Of a stretch of 64,000 bases of DNA, positions 55,085-64,000 are shown one piece after another. How positions within the stretch are numbered: the stretch's first letter is position 1; each line of letters begins with the position of its first letter. Below the pieces are notes generated by a model, which was given only the letters and a program-made list of their open reading frames with translations, had not been told where the DNA came from and ran no database searches. Source of the stretch: Frateuria soli (lineage in GTDB: Bacteria; Pseudomonadota; Gammaproteobacteria; Xanthomonadales; Rhodanobacteraceae); NCBI RefSeq assembly GCF_021117385.1, contig NZ_CP088252.1:186001-250000 (forward strand), written 5' to 3'. Both the position numbers and the translations under genes were made by a program.

Positions 55085-57327
55085 ACACAGGGGCTGACGC
55101 AATGAGCAACCACATTCAACCTGTCCGGGGCCGAGTCATGCGCCAAGCACGCCGCTGCCTGTTGACTGGCCTGCTGATGGCCGCCGCCGTATGGGCCGGC
55201 GATGCCGTGGCAGCCACCAACACGCTCAAGGGCATCAGTTACGACACGTTGCCGGGAGGGCGTGTCGAACTGCACATGAGTTTCGCCGGCGGTCCGCCGC
55301 AGCCGCGTATCTTCACCACGGGCAACCCGCCGCGCATCGCGGTCGATTTCGCCGACACCACCAACGCGGCGCCGCGCCACCTCGACATCGGCAAGGGCTC
55401 GACCTCGGGCGTCTCGGCGGTATCCGCCGGCGGCCGTACGCGAGTCGTGGTCGAACTGATGCGCGATGCCTCGTACGAGACGCGCGTGGACGGCAACGAC
55501 CTGGTGATGACGGTCAACAACGGCACTGCCGCGCAGACCACCACCACCGCCTCGGCCGTCGACCCGACCAAGGCGCTGCCTTCGGCCATGAATGGCCCGT
55601 CGGTATCCGGCATCGATTTCCGGCGCGGCCCCAATGGCGAAGGCCGGGTGCTGGTCGGCTTCAGCGGCGCCGGTGCGGACGTGGACATGCATCGCGAGGG
55701 CGGCAAGCTCATCGTCACCATGAACCACGTGAAGCTGCCGGCCGAGCAGGCCCAGCGCCTGGACGTGCTGGACTTCGCCACCCCGGTGCAGTCGATCACC
55801 ACCCGCGCCGGCATGGGCGGCGGCGCGCGCATGGAGATCGACGTCAAGGGCAACGTGGAGACCTCTTCCTACCAGACCGCCGACCAGTACGTGGTCGAGG
55901 TCGCACCCAAGAAGGACGCCACGAGCGACGGCCAGGCTGCCAAGGGCCAGCCGCCGGTCTACAGCGGCACCCGCGTGACCTTCAACTTCCAGGACATTCC
56001 GGTGCGTGCTGCGCTGCAGTTCATCGCGGAGATGTCCAAGAAGAATCTCGTCGTGGCCGACAGCGTGGGCGGCAGCGTCACCCTGCGGCTGGTTAATGTG
56101 CCATGGGACCAGGCCCTGGACGTGATCCTGCGCGCCAAGGGCCTGGACAAGCGCAGTGACGGCAACGTCATCTGGATTGCTCCGCAGCAGGAGCTGGCCA
56201 ACTACGAACAGAACCTGGCCGAGGCGCGCCTGAAGGCCGAGGACACCGCCGAGCTCGTCACCGACTACGTGCCGATCAGCTACGGCAAGGCGGCCGACAT
56301 CGCCAAGCTCCTTACCAGCGGCAGCAAGAGCGGTGCCGGTGGCGGCGGTGGCGGTAACCGCGGTTTCCTGTCTCCCCGCGGCAGCGTCTCGTATGACGAG
56401 CGCACCAACACCCTGCTTCTCAACGAGACGCCGGACAAGATCCGCGAGCTGCGCGAACTGATCGCCGTGCTCGACCGTCCGGTGCAGCAGGTGCTGATCG
56501 AGTCGCGCATCGTGGTTGCCACCGATGACTTCACCCGGGAACTGGGCGTGAAGTGGGGCGTGCAGGCGCTGCACACCACCAGCGGCGGCAACGTGATCAC
56601 CACCGCTCCGCAGGGCGGCGCCAACGGCGCGGCCAGTCTGGCCATCGAGCGTGGCAACAACAACTCCGGCGCCGGCAATGCCTCGGGCGTGACCACGTAC
56701 CAGACGGGCGCGGGTGGCTTCAACGTGAACCTGCCGGCGGCCAACCCGATGGGCAGCTTCGGCCTGGCGATCCTGGGCGCGAACTACCTCGTCGACCTGG
56801 AACTCTCCGCTGCGCAGACCGAGGGTCGTGGCGAGGTGATCTCCAGCCCGCGCGTGATCACCGCCAACCAGCAGGAGGCGGTCATCCGCCAGGGCCAGCA
56901 GATCGGCTACGTGACCTACCAGAACAGCGCCACCGGTTCGGCCGGCAGTGGCACCGCCACGGTGCAGTTCAAGGACGCCGTGCTGGAGCTGCGCGTGACC
57001 CCGACGATCACCGCCGACAGCCGCGTGTATCTGAAGATCAACGTCAAGAAGGACGCGCTGGCCAAGTTCATCGACGCCCCGGGCAGCGGCCAGGTGCCGC
57101 AGATCGACACCCGCGAGATCAACACCTCGGTGCTGGTGGACAACGGCCAGACGGTGGTGCTCGGTGGCATCTACGAGATCACCAAGGCCAACACCATCAG
57201 CAAGGTGCCGGGCCTGGGCGACATTCCCGGCCTGGGGGCGCTGTTCCGCAAGACGGTCAAGAACAACAACAAGGCCGAACTGCTGATCTTCGTGACGCCG
57301 CGCATCCTCAGCGAAACACTGCAGTAA
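55081..57327 (+). CDS. pilQ: Type IV pilus secretin PilQ
   Basis: PilQ forms the outer-membrane pore for the pilus. The 748-residue precursor has a signal peptide (cleavage after AVAA near residue 45), two AMIN domains (about 48-140 and 175-275), an STN/N0 domain (about 300-350), an N1 domain and the secretin core (from about 440 on; GQQIGYVTYQ, TVVLGGIYE, VPGLGDIPGLGALFR). A Gly-rich loop at about 418-430 is typical. It closes the pilMNOPQ operon. Confidence 0.97.
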   Translation: MNTGADAMSNHIQPVRGRVMRQARRCLLTGLLMAAAVWAGDAVAATNTLKGISYDTLPGGRVELHMSFAGGPPQPRIFTTGNPPRIAVDFADTTNAAPRHLDIGKGSTSGVSAVSAGGRTRVVVELMRDASYETRVDGNDLVMTVNNGTAAQTTTTASAVDPTKALPSAMNGPSVSGIDFRRGPNGEGRVLVGFSGAGADVDMHREGGKLIVTMNHVKLPAEQAQRLDVLDFATPVQSITTRAGMGGGARMEIDVKGNVETSSYQTADQYVVEVAPKKDATSDGQAAKGQPPVYSGTRVTFNFQDIPVRAALQFIAEMSKKNLVVADSVGGSVTLRLVNVPWDQALDVILRAKGLDKRSDGNVIWIAPQQELANYEQNLAEARLKAEDTAELVTDYVPISYGKAADIAKLLTSGSKSGAGGGGGGNRGFLSPRGSVSYDERTNTLLLNETPDKIRELRELIAVLDRPVQQVLIESRIVVATDDFTRELGVKWGVQALHTTSGGNVITTAPQGGANGAASLAIERGNNNSGAGNASGVTTYQTGAGGFNVNLPAANPMGSFGLAILGANYLVDLELSAAQTEGRGEVISSPRVITANQQEAVIRQGQQIGYVTYQNSATGSAGSGTATVQFKDAVLELRVTPTITADSRVYLKINVKKDALAKFIDAPGSGQVPQIDTREINTSVLVDNGQTVVLGGIYEITKANTISKVPGLGDIPGLGALFRKTVKNNNKAELLIFVTPRILSETLQ

Positions 57328-57345
57328 GCGAACGATGCACGTAAC

Positions 57346-57376
57346 AAAGGGCGGCCCTGGGCCGCCCTTTTTCTTT
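57346..57376 (+). terminator. Rho-independent terminator after pilQ
   Basis: AAAGGGCGGCC (57346-57356) and GGCCGCCCTTT (57360-57370) with a CTG loop, then TTCTTT. Confidence 0.93.
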
Positions 57377-57486
57377 GGGCCTGCGGACGCGACCATGCGG
57401 ACCGGCACACGCGGCGCCTGCACCGGCATGCCTAAACTTCCGGGCGTTGGCGCGGTCAGTACCGCGTTGCCTTCCCGGAATCGCTG

Positions 57487-58482
57487 ATGGACACACCGCA
57501 AACCGCCGTTCCCAATCGCCTGCAGCAGGCATTCGTGCACCTGCGCGAGGACCTGCAGCGCGAGGTCATCGGCCAGCCGCACCTGATCGATTGCCTGCTG
57601 ATCGCGCTGCTGGCCGACGGCCACCTGCTGGTCGAGGGTGCGCCGGGCCTGGCCAAGACCACCGCGGTCAAGGCACTGGCCGCGCGCATCGAGGCCGATT
57701 TCCACCGGGTGCAGTTCACCCCCGACCTGCTGCCGGCCGACCTCACCGGCACCGACGTGTTCCGCCCGCAGGCGGGCAGCTTCGAGTTCGAGCGCGGGCC
57801 GCTGTTCCACAACATCGTGCTGGCCGACGAGATCAACCGCGCGCCGGCCAAGGTGCAGTCGGCGCTGCTGGAGGCCATGGCCGAGCGCCAGATCACCGTC
57901 GGTCGCAGCACCTGGCGCCTGCCGGACCTGTTCCTGGTCATGGCCACGCAGAACCCGATCGAGCAGGAAGGCACTTTCGCGCTGCCCGAGGCCCAGCTGG
58001 ACCGCTTCGTGATGCACGTGACCATCGGCTATCCGGATGCGGCCTCGGAGCTGGCAATCCTGAAACTGGCCCGCGAGCAGGCGCGCCGCGCGCTGCATCC
58101 GGCGGCGCCGCCGCGTGCGCTGCTCAGCCAGGCCGACGTGTTTGCCGCGCGTGACGCCGCGCTCGAAGTGCACGTGGCGCCGGCGCTGGAGGAATACCTG
58201 GCGCAGCTGGTTCTGGCCACGCGCGACGCCGGGCGCTACGGACCCGAGCTGAAGCGCTGGATCGCGTGGGGTGCCAGCCCACGCGCGACCATCGCGCTGG
58301 ACCGCTGCGCCCGCGCCCATGCCTGGCTGGCCGGGCGCGACTACGCGTTGCCCGAGGACGTGCACGGGGTGGTACACGAAGTGCTGCGCCACCGCGTGCT
58401 GCTCAGCTACGAGGCAGAAGCAGAAGGCGTGCGCAGCGACCAGATCATCGACCGCCTGCTGGATCTCGTGCCGCTGCCGTGA
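57487..58482 (+). CDS. MoxR-family AAA+ ATPase
   Basis: A 331-residue MoxR ATPase, a chaperone-like enzyme that acts with vWA proteins. Walker A is GAPGLAKTT, Walker B VLADEIN, sensor 1 MATQNPIEQEGTFALPEAQLDRF. The next gene overlaps its stop by 1 base, and it heads a Bat operon that continues to the end of the window. The substrate is unknown. Confidence 0.95.
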   Translation: MDTPQTAVPNRLQQAFVHLREDLQREVIGQPHLIDCLLIALLADGHLLVEGAPGLAKTTAVKALAARIEADFHRVQFTPDLLPADLTGTDVFRPQAGSFEFERGPLFHNIVLADEINRAPAKVQSALLEAMAERQITVGRSTWRLPDLFLVMATQNPIEQEGTFALPEAQLDRFVMHVTIGYPDAASELAILKLAREQARRALHPAAPPRALLSQADVFAARDAALEVHVAPALEEYLAQLVLATRDAGRYGPELKRWIAWGASPRATIALDRCARAHAWLAGRDYALPEDVHGVVHEVLRHRVLLSYEAEAEGVRSDQIIDRLLDLVPLP

Positions 58483-59411
58483 TGTCCGCCGTGCCCGCGC
58501 GCGCCGACGGCGACGGCCGCGCCACCGTATCGCTGGCCGAACTGCTCGCCTTGCGCACGCGGGTCGGTCGCGTGCGCCCGCTGCCGCTCGACAGCCGCGC
58601 CGCGCACGCCGGCCAGCAATCCAGCCGCCTTTACGGCCGCGGCATGGACTACGCCGAATCGCGTGTCTACCAGCCCGGCGACGACGTGCGTCGGCTCGAC
58701 TGGCGACTCACCGCGCGCAGCGGTGAACTGCACACCAAGTTGTTCCAGGAGGAGCGCGAGGGCAGGTTGCTGATCCTGCTCGACACCCACGCGAGCATGC
58801 GCTTCGGCACCCGCGTGCGCTTCAAGTCGGTGCAGGCCGCACGCGCAGCTGCGCTGGCCGCCTGGTATGCGGTGCGCGCCGGCGAGCGCGTCGGGGCAAT
58901 GGCCTTCGGCAACGGCCAGCACCTGCTCAAGCCGCGCGGCGGTGCGCGCGGTGCGGTGGCCCTGTGTGGCGCGCTGGCCGACTGGGATGTCGATGCCACG
59001 GCCGGCGGGGACGGCGAACCCCTGTCCGACGCCCTCGCTCGCGCGGGCCGCCTGCACGGCGCCAGCCGCGTCCTGCTGATCAGCGATGGCCTGAGCTGCG
59101 ACGAGGCGGCACGCGGCCGCCTGCGCGAAGTGACGCGCCACGCCCGAGTCGCGGTGCTGGTGGTGGCCGATGCGCTCGAGCGCGACCTGCCGCCGCCCGG
59201 GCGCTACCCGTTCGAGCATGCCGGCGAGCGTCGCGAGGTCAGCCTCGAAGGCATGCGCCAGCGCAGCGAGTTCCAGCATGCGCTCGGTGCCGGCCAGGCG
59301 CGCCTGGTCGCGCTGGCCCAGTCGCTGGGGTTGCGCTGGCGCAGTATCGACACCGTGGCCGATCCGCTGGAAGCGATCTCGGCGTTGCTGGGTGCGAGGT
59401 CCGCCCGATGA
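58482..59411 (+). CDS. DUF58 protein
   Basis: A 309-residue DUF58 protein with a vWA-like fold. The family signature is YQPGDDVRRLDWRLTARSGELHTKLFQEERE; a degenerate vWA stretch LLILLDTHASM follows. It overlaps both moxR and the DUF4381 gene. It probably bridges MoxR and the membrane Bat proteins. Confidence 0.92.
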   Translation: MSAVPARADGDGRATVSLAELLALRTRVGRVRPLPLDSRAAHAGQQSSRLYGRGMDYAESRVYQPGDDVRRLDWRLTARSGELHTKLFQEEREGRLLILLDTHASMRFGTRVRFKSVQAARAAALAAWYAVRAGERVGAMAFGNGQHLLKPRGGARGAVALCGALADWDVDATAGGDGEPLSDALARAGRLHGASRVLLISDGLSCDEAARGRLREVTRHARVAVLVVADALERDLPPPGRYPFEHAGERREVSLEGMRQRSEFQHALGAGQARLVALAQSLGLRWRSIDTVADPLEAISALLGARSAR

Positions 59412-59902
59412 TCCGCTATCTGCCTGCTCCCCAGGGTCCGCAGTTGCGCGACATCCACCTCCCGCCGGCGCCGCCATGGTGGCCGCCCGCGCCCGGGTGG
59501 TGGCTGCTCGCGGCGCTCGTGCTGGGGCTGCTCGGCGTGGCCGCATGGCTGTCGCTGCGCGCACGGAAGCGGCGGCAGCGTCGGGCCCGCATCCTGGCCG
59601 AGGTCGATGCCCTGGCGAACCGCCACGCGGCCGACGCGCAGGCGTTGGCCGCCGGGCTTCATCAACTGCTGCGTCGCGTGGTGCGGACGCGGGACCCGGC
59701 CGCCGCACGGCTGAGCGGGGAGGCCTGGCGCGATGCGCTGGCACGCGTGCCGGTCGATGCGCCGACGCTGGAGCGCCTGCTCGCGCTGGAGCACGCCATG
59801 TACCGGCCGCAACCCTATGACACCCACGCCATGCAGGAGGCCGTGCGGCGCTGGCTGCTGGCGGCGCTCGCCGGGCAAGATCGGAGGACGCGCCGTGCCT
59901 GA
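59408..59902 (+). CDS. DUF4381 protein
   Basis: A 164-residue protein with one membrane helix (about residues 30-50) following a Pro/Trp-rich N-terminus (LRDIHLPPAPPWWPPAPGWW), then a basic RKRRQRR cytoplasmic segment and a helical domain. DUF4381 genes typically sit between DUF58 and BatA, as here. It overlaps its upstream neighbour by 4 bases and its downstream neighbour by 8. Confidence 0.9.
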   Translation: MIRYLPAPQGPQLRDIHLPPAPPWWPPAPGWWLLAALVLGLLGVAAWLSLRARKRRQRRARILAEVDALANRHAADAQALAAGLHQLLRRVVRTRDPAAARLSGEAWRDALARVPVDAPTLERLLALEHAMYRPQPYDTHAMQEAVRRWLLAALAGQDRRTRRA

Positions 59903-60893
59903 GTTCGCCTGGCCCGACTTTGCCTGGCCCTGGGTGGCATTGCTGCTGCCGTTGCCGTGGCTGCTGCGCCGCTGGTTGCGTCCGTTGCCGCCAGGACAGG
60001 CCCTGCACCTGCCGCATCCGGGCGTCGCGCTGGCCGCCATCGAGCGGCAACCGGGCCGCGGCAAGGCCAACTGGTGGCTGGCGCTGGCCTGGCTGTGCCT
60101 GGTCGCCGCGGCGGCGCGCCCGCAGTGGGTCGGGCCGCCGCAGGCGCAGCAGCGCAGCGGGCGCGCGATGCTGCTGGCGATCGATCTGTCCGGCAGCATG
60201 CGCACCGAGGACATGCACGTGGCCGGACAGGGCGTCAGCCGCTTCGAGGCGGTCGAGACCATCGCCAGTGACTTCATCGCCCGCCGTGCCGGCGACGAGC
60301 TGGGCCTGGTGCTGTTCGGCAGCCGCGCCTTCCTGGTCACGCCACTGACCTACGACCTGGACGCCGTGCGCGCGCAGCTGAAGGGCTCGGCCGTCGGCCT
60401 GGCCGGCACCGAGACGGCAATCGGCGACGCGATCGCGGTGGCGGTCAAGCGCCTGGCGGGCCTGCCGCAGCAGGCCCGCGTGCTGGTACTGCTCACCGAT
60501 GGCGTCAACAACGCCGGCAACATCGCGCCCGAACAGGCTGCCGCCGCGGCCAAGGCAGCCGGCGTGCGCATCTACACCATCGGCGTGGGCGCCACGCGGA
60601 TGCGCGTGCCCGACTTCTTCGGCATGCGCCTGGTCAACCCGTCCGCCGATCTGGACGAGGCGATGCTGACCAAGATCGCCGAGGAGACCGGCGGGCGCTT
60701 CTTCCGCGCCACCGACACGCACGAACTGGCGGCCGCCTACCGCGCGATCGACGCGCTCGAGCCGATGCCCCGGCACGGTCCGGTGTTGCGCCCCCGCCAC
60801 GAGCTGTTCCGCGTACCGCTCGGCGCGTCGATGTTGCTGCTGGCGCTGGCCCTCGCCTCTCGCGCGGGTGGACGGCGGGAGCGCCTGGCATGA
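59895..60893 (+). CDS. vWA domain protein BatA
   Basis: A 332-residue membrane protein with N-terminal helices, a vWA domain (about residues 90-280) and a C-terminal helix. The MIDAS motif is intact: Asp97-Leu-Ser99-Gly-Ser101 (DLSGSM), with TGTET-like AGTETAIGD and LLTDGVNNAG following. The start is GTG at 59895, with GGAGGA upstream. It overlaps DUF4381 by 8 bases. Confidence 0.92.
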   Translation: MPEFAWPDFAWPWVALLLPLPWLLRRWLRPLPPGQALHLPHPGVALAAIERQPGRGKANWWLALAWLCLVAAAARPQWVGPPQAQQRSGRAMLLAIDLSGSMRTEDMHVAGQGVSRFEAVETIASDFIARRAGDELGLVLFGSRAFLVTPLTYDLDAVRAQLKGSAVGLAGTETAIGDAIAVAVKRLAGLPQQARVLVLLTDGVNNAGNIAPEQAAAAAKAAGVRIYTIGVGATRMRVPDFFGMRLVNPSADLDEAMLTKIAEETGGRFFRATDTHELAAAYRAIDALEPMPRHGPVLRPRHELFRVPLGASMLLLALALASRAGGRRERLA

Positions 60894-62785
60894 GCGAGGC
60901 ACTGCACCAGTTCCATTTCCTGCGGCCGCTCTGGCTGTGGCTGCTGCTGGCCCTGCCGCTGCTGGCATGGCTGGCCACGCGTGGGCAGGGCGCGCGGGCG
61001 CAACTGGAACAACTGGTCGATCCGGAGTTGCTGCCGCACCTGCTGTACGGCCGCGCACAGCGCCGCAGGGTACCGCCTGCCCTGCTGGGGCTGGGCTGGT
61101 TGCTCGCGGTGCTGGCGTTCGCCGGGCCGAGCTGGAGCCGCGTACCGCAACCGCTGTTTGCCGACCGTGCGGCGCAGGTGGTGGCGCTCTCGTTGTCCGA
61201 GCACATGCTGGCGCGGGATCTCACCCCGAGCCGGCTCGATCGCGCGCGCTACAAGGTGCGGGATCTCTTCGCCGCCAACCGTGGCGGGCTCAACGGCCTG
61301 ATCGCCTACGCGGGCGAGGCGTTCGTGGTCGCGCCACTGACCAGCGACGCCAACAGCCTCGACGACCTCCTGGATGCGCTCTCGCCCGATACCATGCCGG
61401 TCGAGGGCGACAACGCCGCCGCGGCCATCGCGCGGGGCGTGGCGCTGATCCGCGACGCCAAGGTCGGTGGCGGCTCGCTGGTGCTGGTCACCGACGCCGC
61501 CGGACCCGATGCCCTGCAGGCCGCAAGCCAGGCCCGTGCCGATGGCGTGCGCGTGTCAGTGCTGGGGGTGGGCACGACCGCCGGCGGGCCGGTACCGCTC
61601 GCCGAAGGTGGTTTCCTGCGCGACGCAAGCGGCGAGGTCGCCATGGCCGGGCGTGACGATGCCGCGCTGGCGGCAGTCGCTGCGGCTGGCGGTGGCAGCT
61701 ACGTCCCGATGCGTGCGGACCATGCCGACATCGACGCGTTGCAGGGCCAGTTGCGCACGGTGGGTACCGATCCGGCCACCGGCCAGACCAGCGCTCAGTG
61801 GGAAGACCGCGGCCCCTGGCTGCTGCTGCCGCTGCTGCCCCTGCTCGCGTTGGCCTTTCGTCGCGGCTGGCTGTTGCTGCTGCCGCTGGCGCTGGTGCCC
61901 CTGCTGGTTCCCACCCGCGCCGAAGCCGGCACCTGGCAGGACCTGTGGCAACGCCGCGACCAGCAGGCGGTGCAGGCGCTGCGCGAAGGCCAGCCGAAGC
62001 AGGCGCTCTCGCTCGCCCGCGATCCGGCGTTGCGTGGTGCCGCCGCCTACCGCGCCGGCGACTACGAGAAGGCGATCGACGCCCTGCAACCGATCGACAC
62101 CTCCGACGCGCAGTACAACCTCGGCAACGCGCTGGCCAAGGCCGGCCAATACCAGGACGCGCTGGCCGCCTACGATCGTGCAATCGCACTCGATCCAGCC
62201 AATGCCGATGCCCTGGCCAACCGCAAGGCGGTCCAGGATTGGTTGCGCCGCCAGCCCCCGCCGCACGACCCTGGCGCCGACGCGCAGAACCAGAACGGCG
62301 GCAAGTCCTCGCAATCGAAGCAGGGCCAGGGCGACGAGCAGTCCAGCAAGGACAGCCAGGGTAACCGCCGCGGCGAGCAGCAGGACGGCAAGCAGGACAA
62401 CCAGGGCCAGCAGGGGCAGGGCCAGCAGCAGCCGAACGCGCAGGGCAGCCAGGACGGTGCACGCGATGGCGAAAAGCGCGAGCAGCAGAGTGCCGCCCAC
62501 CCGCAGACCGCGCAGGAGCGCGCCGAACAACAGGCACGCCTGGCGCGCGCGGGCCAGGCGCTCAAACAGCAGATGGATCGCGCGCTGCGCGACAAGGCCG
62601 GCGCCAAAGGCGGCGAGCACCAGCTCGGCGCGTTGGACAAGGACGACCCGCAGGCACGCCTGCCGGCCGAGCTGCGCCAGGCGCTGCAGCGCGTGCCGGA
62701 CGATCCGGGCGCCTTGCTGCGGCGCAAGTTCGAACTGGAATACCGCCAGCGCCACGGGGTGGCGAATCCGGAGGACCTGCCGTGA
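60890..62785 (+). CDS. vWA-TPR protein BatB/BatC fusion
   Basis: A 631-residue protein that joins two Bat functions. The first 300 residues hold two membrane helices and a vWA domain; another hydrophobic stretch follows (about 305-340), then TPR repeats (about 382-450) and a Gln/Lys/Gly-rich low-complexity region (about 460-560). The MIDAS DxSxS is replaced by Ser101-x-Ser103-x-His105 (LSLSEHM), so metal binding is doubtful. Overlaps BatA and BatD by 4 bases each. Confidence 0.9.
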   Translation: MSEALHQFHFLRPLWLWLLLALPLLAWLATRGQGARAQLEQLVDPELLPHLLYGRAQRRRVPPALLGLGWLLAVLAFAGPSWSRVPQPLFADRAAQVVALSLSEHMLARDLTPSRLDRARYKVRDLFAANRGGLNGLIAYAGEAFVVAPLTSDANSLDDLLDALSPDTMPVEGDNAAAAIARGVALIRDAKVGGGSLVLVTDAAGPDALQAASQARADGVRVSVLGVGTTAGGPVPLAEGGFLRDASGEVAMAGRDDAALAAVAAAGGGSYVPMRADHADIDALQGQLRTVGTDPATGQTSAQWEDRGPWLLLPLLPLLALAFRRGWLLLLPLALVPLLVPTRAEAGTWQDLWQRRDQQAVQALREGQPKQALSLARDPALRGAAAYRAGDYEKAIDALQPIDTSDAQYNLGNALAKAGQYQDALAAYDRAIALDPANADALANRKAVQDWLRRQPPPHDPGADAQNQNGGKSSQSKQGQGDEQSSKDSQGNRRGEQQDGKQDNQGQQGQGQQQPNAQGSQDGARDGEKREQQSAAHPQTAQERAEQQARLARAGQALKQQMDRALRDKAGAKGGEHQLGALDKDDPQARLPAELRQALQRVPDDPGALLRRKFELEYRQRHGVANPEDLP

Positions 62786-64000
62786 GGCGATGGATCGCGC
62801 TACTCCTGCTCACCCTGCTGCCGATGCTGGCGCAGGCCGCGCAGGTACAGGCCTCGCTCGACCGCAACCAGGTGCAGTTGGGCGAAACGGTCACGCTCAA
62901 CCTGCGCGTCGAGGGCGGTGGCCTGGCACAGGCGCCGGACCTGTCCGCGCTGGCGCCCGATTTCGAAGTGCTCGGCCGTTCCAGCAATACCAGCGTGAGC
63001 ATCGTCAATGGCCAGCGCAGCGCGCGGTTCACCATCGGCATCGCGCTGCGCCCGACGCGCGCCGGCCAGCTGACGATTCCGTCGCTGGATGTTGCCGGCG
63101 GGCACACCCAGCCGCTCACGCTGACCGTCACGCCGCCCGATCCCCGCGCCGCGGCCAGCAGCGGCAAGGCCGTATTCCTCGAAGCCAGCGCGCAGCCGAC
63201 CACGGTCCGCGTGGGCCAGCAGCTGCTCTTCACCGTGCGGCTGTATTTCGCCGGCAGCCTGAGCAGCGGCTCGCTGGAGGATCCGCGACTGCCCGGCGTC
63301 GACGCGCGCCGGCTGGGCGACGACCTGGACTACGACGTGGTGCGCGGCGGCCGCGCCTACCACGTGATCGAGCGCCGCTACGCGCTGATCCCGCAGCACG
63401 CGGGTACGATCGACATTCCGCCGTTGCAGTTCCAGGGCGAACTGATCGATCCGGCCGATCCGGACAGTTTCTTCGCGATGGGCACGCCCGCGACAGCGGC
63501 CTCGCCCGCGGTATCGATCGACGTGCAACCGGTGCCGTCCTCGTGGGGCAGCAGCGCCTGGTTGCCGGCGCGCGCGTTGAGCCTGACCCTGGAAGGCATC
63601 CCCGCCGACGGCAAGGCGCGCGTCGGGCAGCCGCTGGACCTGGTGATGACGCTGCAGGCGACCGGGCTGCCCTACGAGGCGCTGCCGGCGCTGAGCCTGC
63701 CGGACCTCAAGGGCGCCACGATCTATCCGGACAAGCCGGTGACCGGCACCCGCAACGACGGCCAGTGGCTGATCGGGCGTCGCCAGCAGAGCTTCGCCGT
63801 CGTCCCCAACCAAGCCGGAGCGCTCACGATCCCCGCGATCACGCTCAAGTGGTGGAACGTGCAGAGCGGCCGGGTCGAGGAGGCACGGGTCGCGGCGCAT
63901 ACGCTGACGGTGCTGCCTGCGGTGGGCGGATCGTCGGCGCCGGCGGCGGACGCCCCCCCGCCGGCGAGCTCCGCGCCCGCGTCGGCCACGGTACCGGCGC
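62782..64000 (+). CDS. BatD (BatD/oxygen tolerance family), partial
   Basis: The frame starts at GTG 62782 (overlapping the BatB stop) and stays open for 406 codons to the end of the window. It begins with a signal peptide (IALLLLTLLPMLAQA) and continues with beta-rich BatD features (VQASLDRNQVQLGETVTLNLRVEG, ALRPTRAGQLTIPSLDV, LYFAGSLSSGSLEDPRLPGV). A periplasmic partner of the Bat vWA proteins. The C-terminal part lies outside. Confidence 0.92.
   Translation, partial: MRRWIALLLLTLLPMLAQAAQVQASLDRNQVQLGETVTLNLRVEGGGLAQAPDLSALAPDFEVLGRSSNTSVSIVNGQRSARFTIGIALRPTRAGQLTIPSLDVAGGHTQPLTLTVTPPDPRAAASSGKAVFLEASAQPTTVRVGQQLLFTVRLYFAGSLSSGSLEDPRLPGVDARRLGDDLDYDVVRGGRAYHVIERRYALIPQHAGTIDIPPLQFQGELIDPADPDSFFAMGTPATAASPAVSIDVQPVPSSWGSSAWLPARALSLTLEGIPADGKARVGQPLDLVMTLQATGLPYEALPALSLPDLKGATIYPDKPVTGTRNDGQWLIGRRQQSFAVVPNQAGALTIPAITLKWWNVQSGRVEEARVAAHTLTVLPAVGGSSAPAADAPPPASSAPASATVPA

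Noticed and set aside
54970-58392. A 1140-codon open frame antisense to pilQ and moxR
   Set aside because: Long stop-free antisense frames are expected at this GC content; the composition is non-protein-like and both plus-strand genes are certain.
58407-61058. An 883-codon antisense frame across the Bat operon
   Set aside because: Shadow of the DUF58, DUF4381 and BatA genes; no recognisable domain or ribosome binding site.

Overview
The window is chromosomal DNA from a high-GC gammaproteobacterium. Gene content and order (zapA-6S RNA-ygfA beside ygfB-pepP; rph divergent from yicC; ponA/mrcA divergent from pilMNOPQ; rpoZ-spoT-ridA-recG; a Cys-less L31; short REP-like elements) point to the Xanthomonadales, most likely the Rhodanobacteraceae (Rhodanobacter/Dyella/Luteibacter type). 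That placement is inferred from gene content, not from a database search. Nearly all of it is coding. I see no prophage, insertion sequence or CRISPR array.

Layout. 1-810: end of rplM, rpsI, tRNA-Gln(CTG) and a terminator. 1087-5449: a MASE1 membrane sensor with a decayed kinase domain, an exported protein of unknown function, and a ClC chloride channel with CBS domains. 5524-10140: rpiA, an EVE protein, 5-formyl-THF cyclo-ligase, 6S RNA, zapA and a ZapB-like gene on the minus strand; ygfB-pepP divergent from them. 10485-12901: cytochrome bd oxidase cydAB, followed by a REP-like pair flanking a heptamer array. 13085-14404: pepQ. 14505-19662: two successive copies of a DUF1631-PilZ gene pair. 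19742-23180: hemW-rdgB-rph, with yicC divergent.

23330-34245 is the most interesting block. An ECF sigma factor and its ChrR-type zinc anti-sigma factor stand back to back with a nine-gene minus-strand operon: fatty acid desaturase, FAD amine-oxidase-like enzyme, DUF1365, two CFA-synthase-family methyltransferases, DUF2878, DUF1295, lipocalin, and a TspO-like membrane protein. A CPD photolyase converges on chrR. By eye I find the same promoter pattern, ATCCG-N15-CGTA, in front of sigma-chrR, the lipid operon and the photolyase. The block therefore looks like one photo-oxidative-stress regulon that remodels membrane lipids and repairs UV damage.

34511-46540: gmk, the phospholipid-transport genes mlaFEDCB (MlaD carries two MCE domains) with mlaA convergent, rpoZ, spoT, a cysteine hydrolase, ridA, recG and a nucleoside hydrolase. 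46641-49332: rpmE2, gltA and a conserved unknown. 49407-57327: mrcA and the type IV pilus assembly operon pilMNOPQ. 57487-64000: a MoxR/Bat operon (MoxR, DUF58, DUF4381, BatA, BatB-TPR, BatD); BatD runs off the end of the window.
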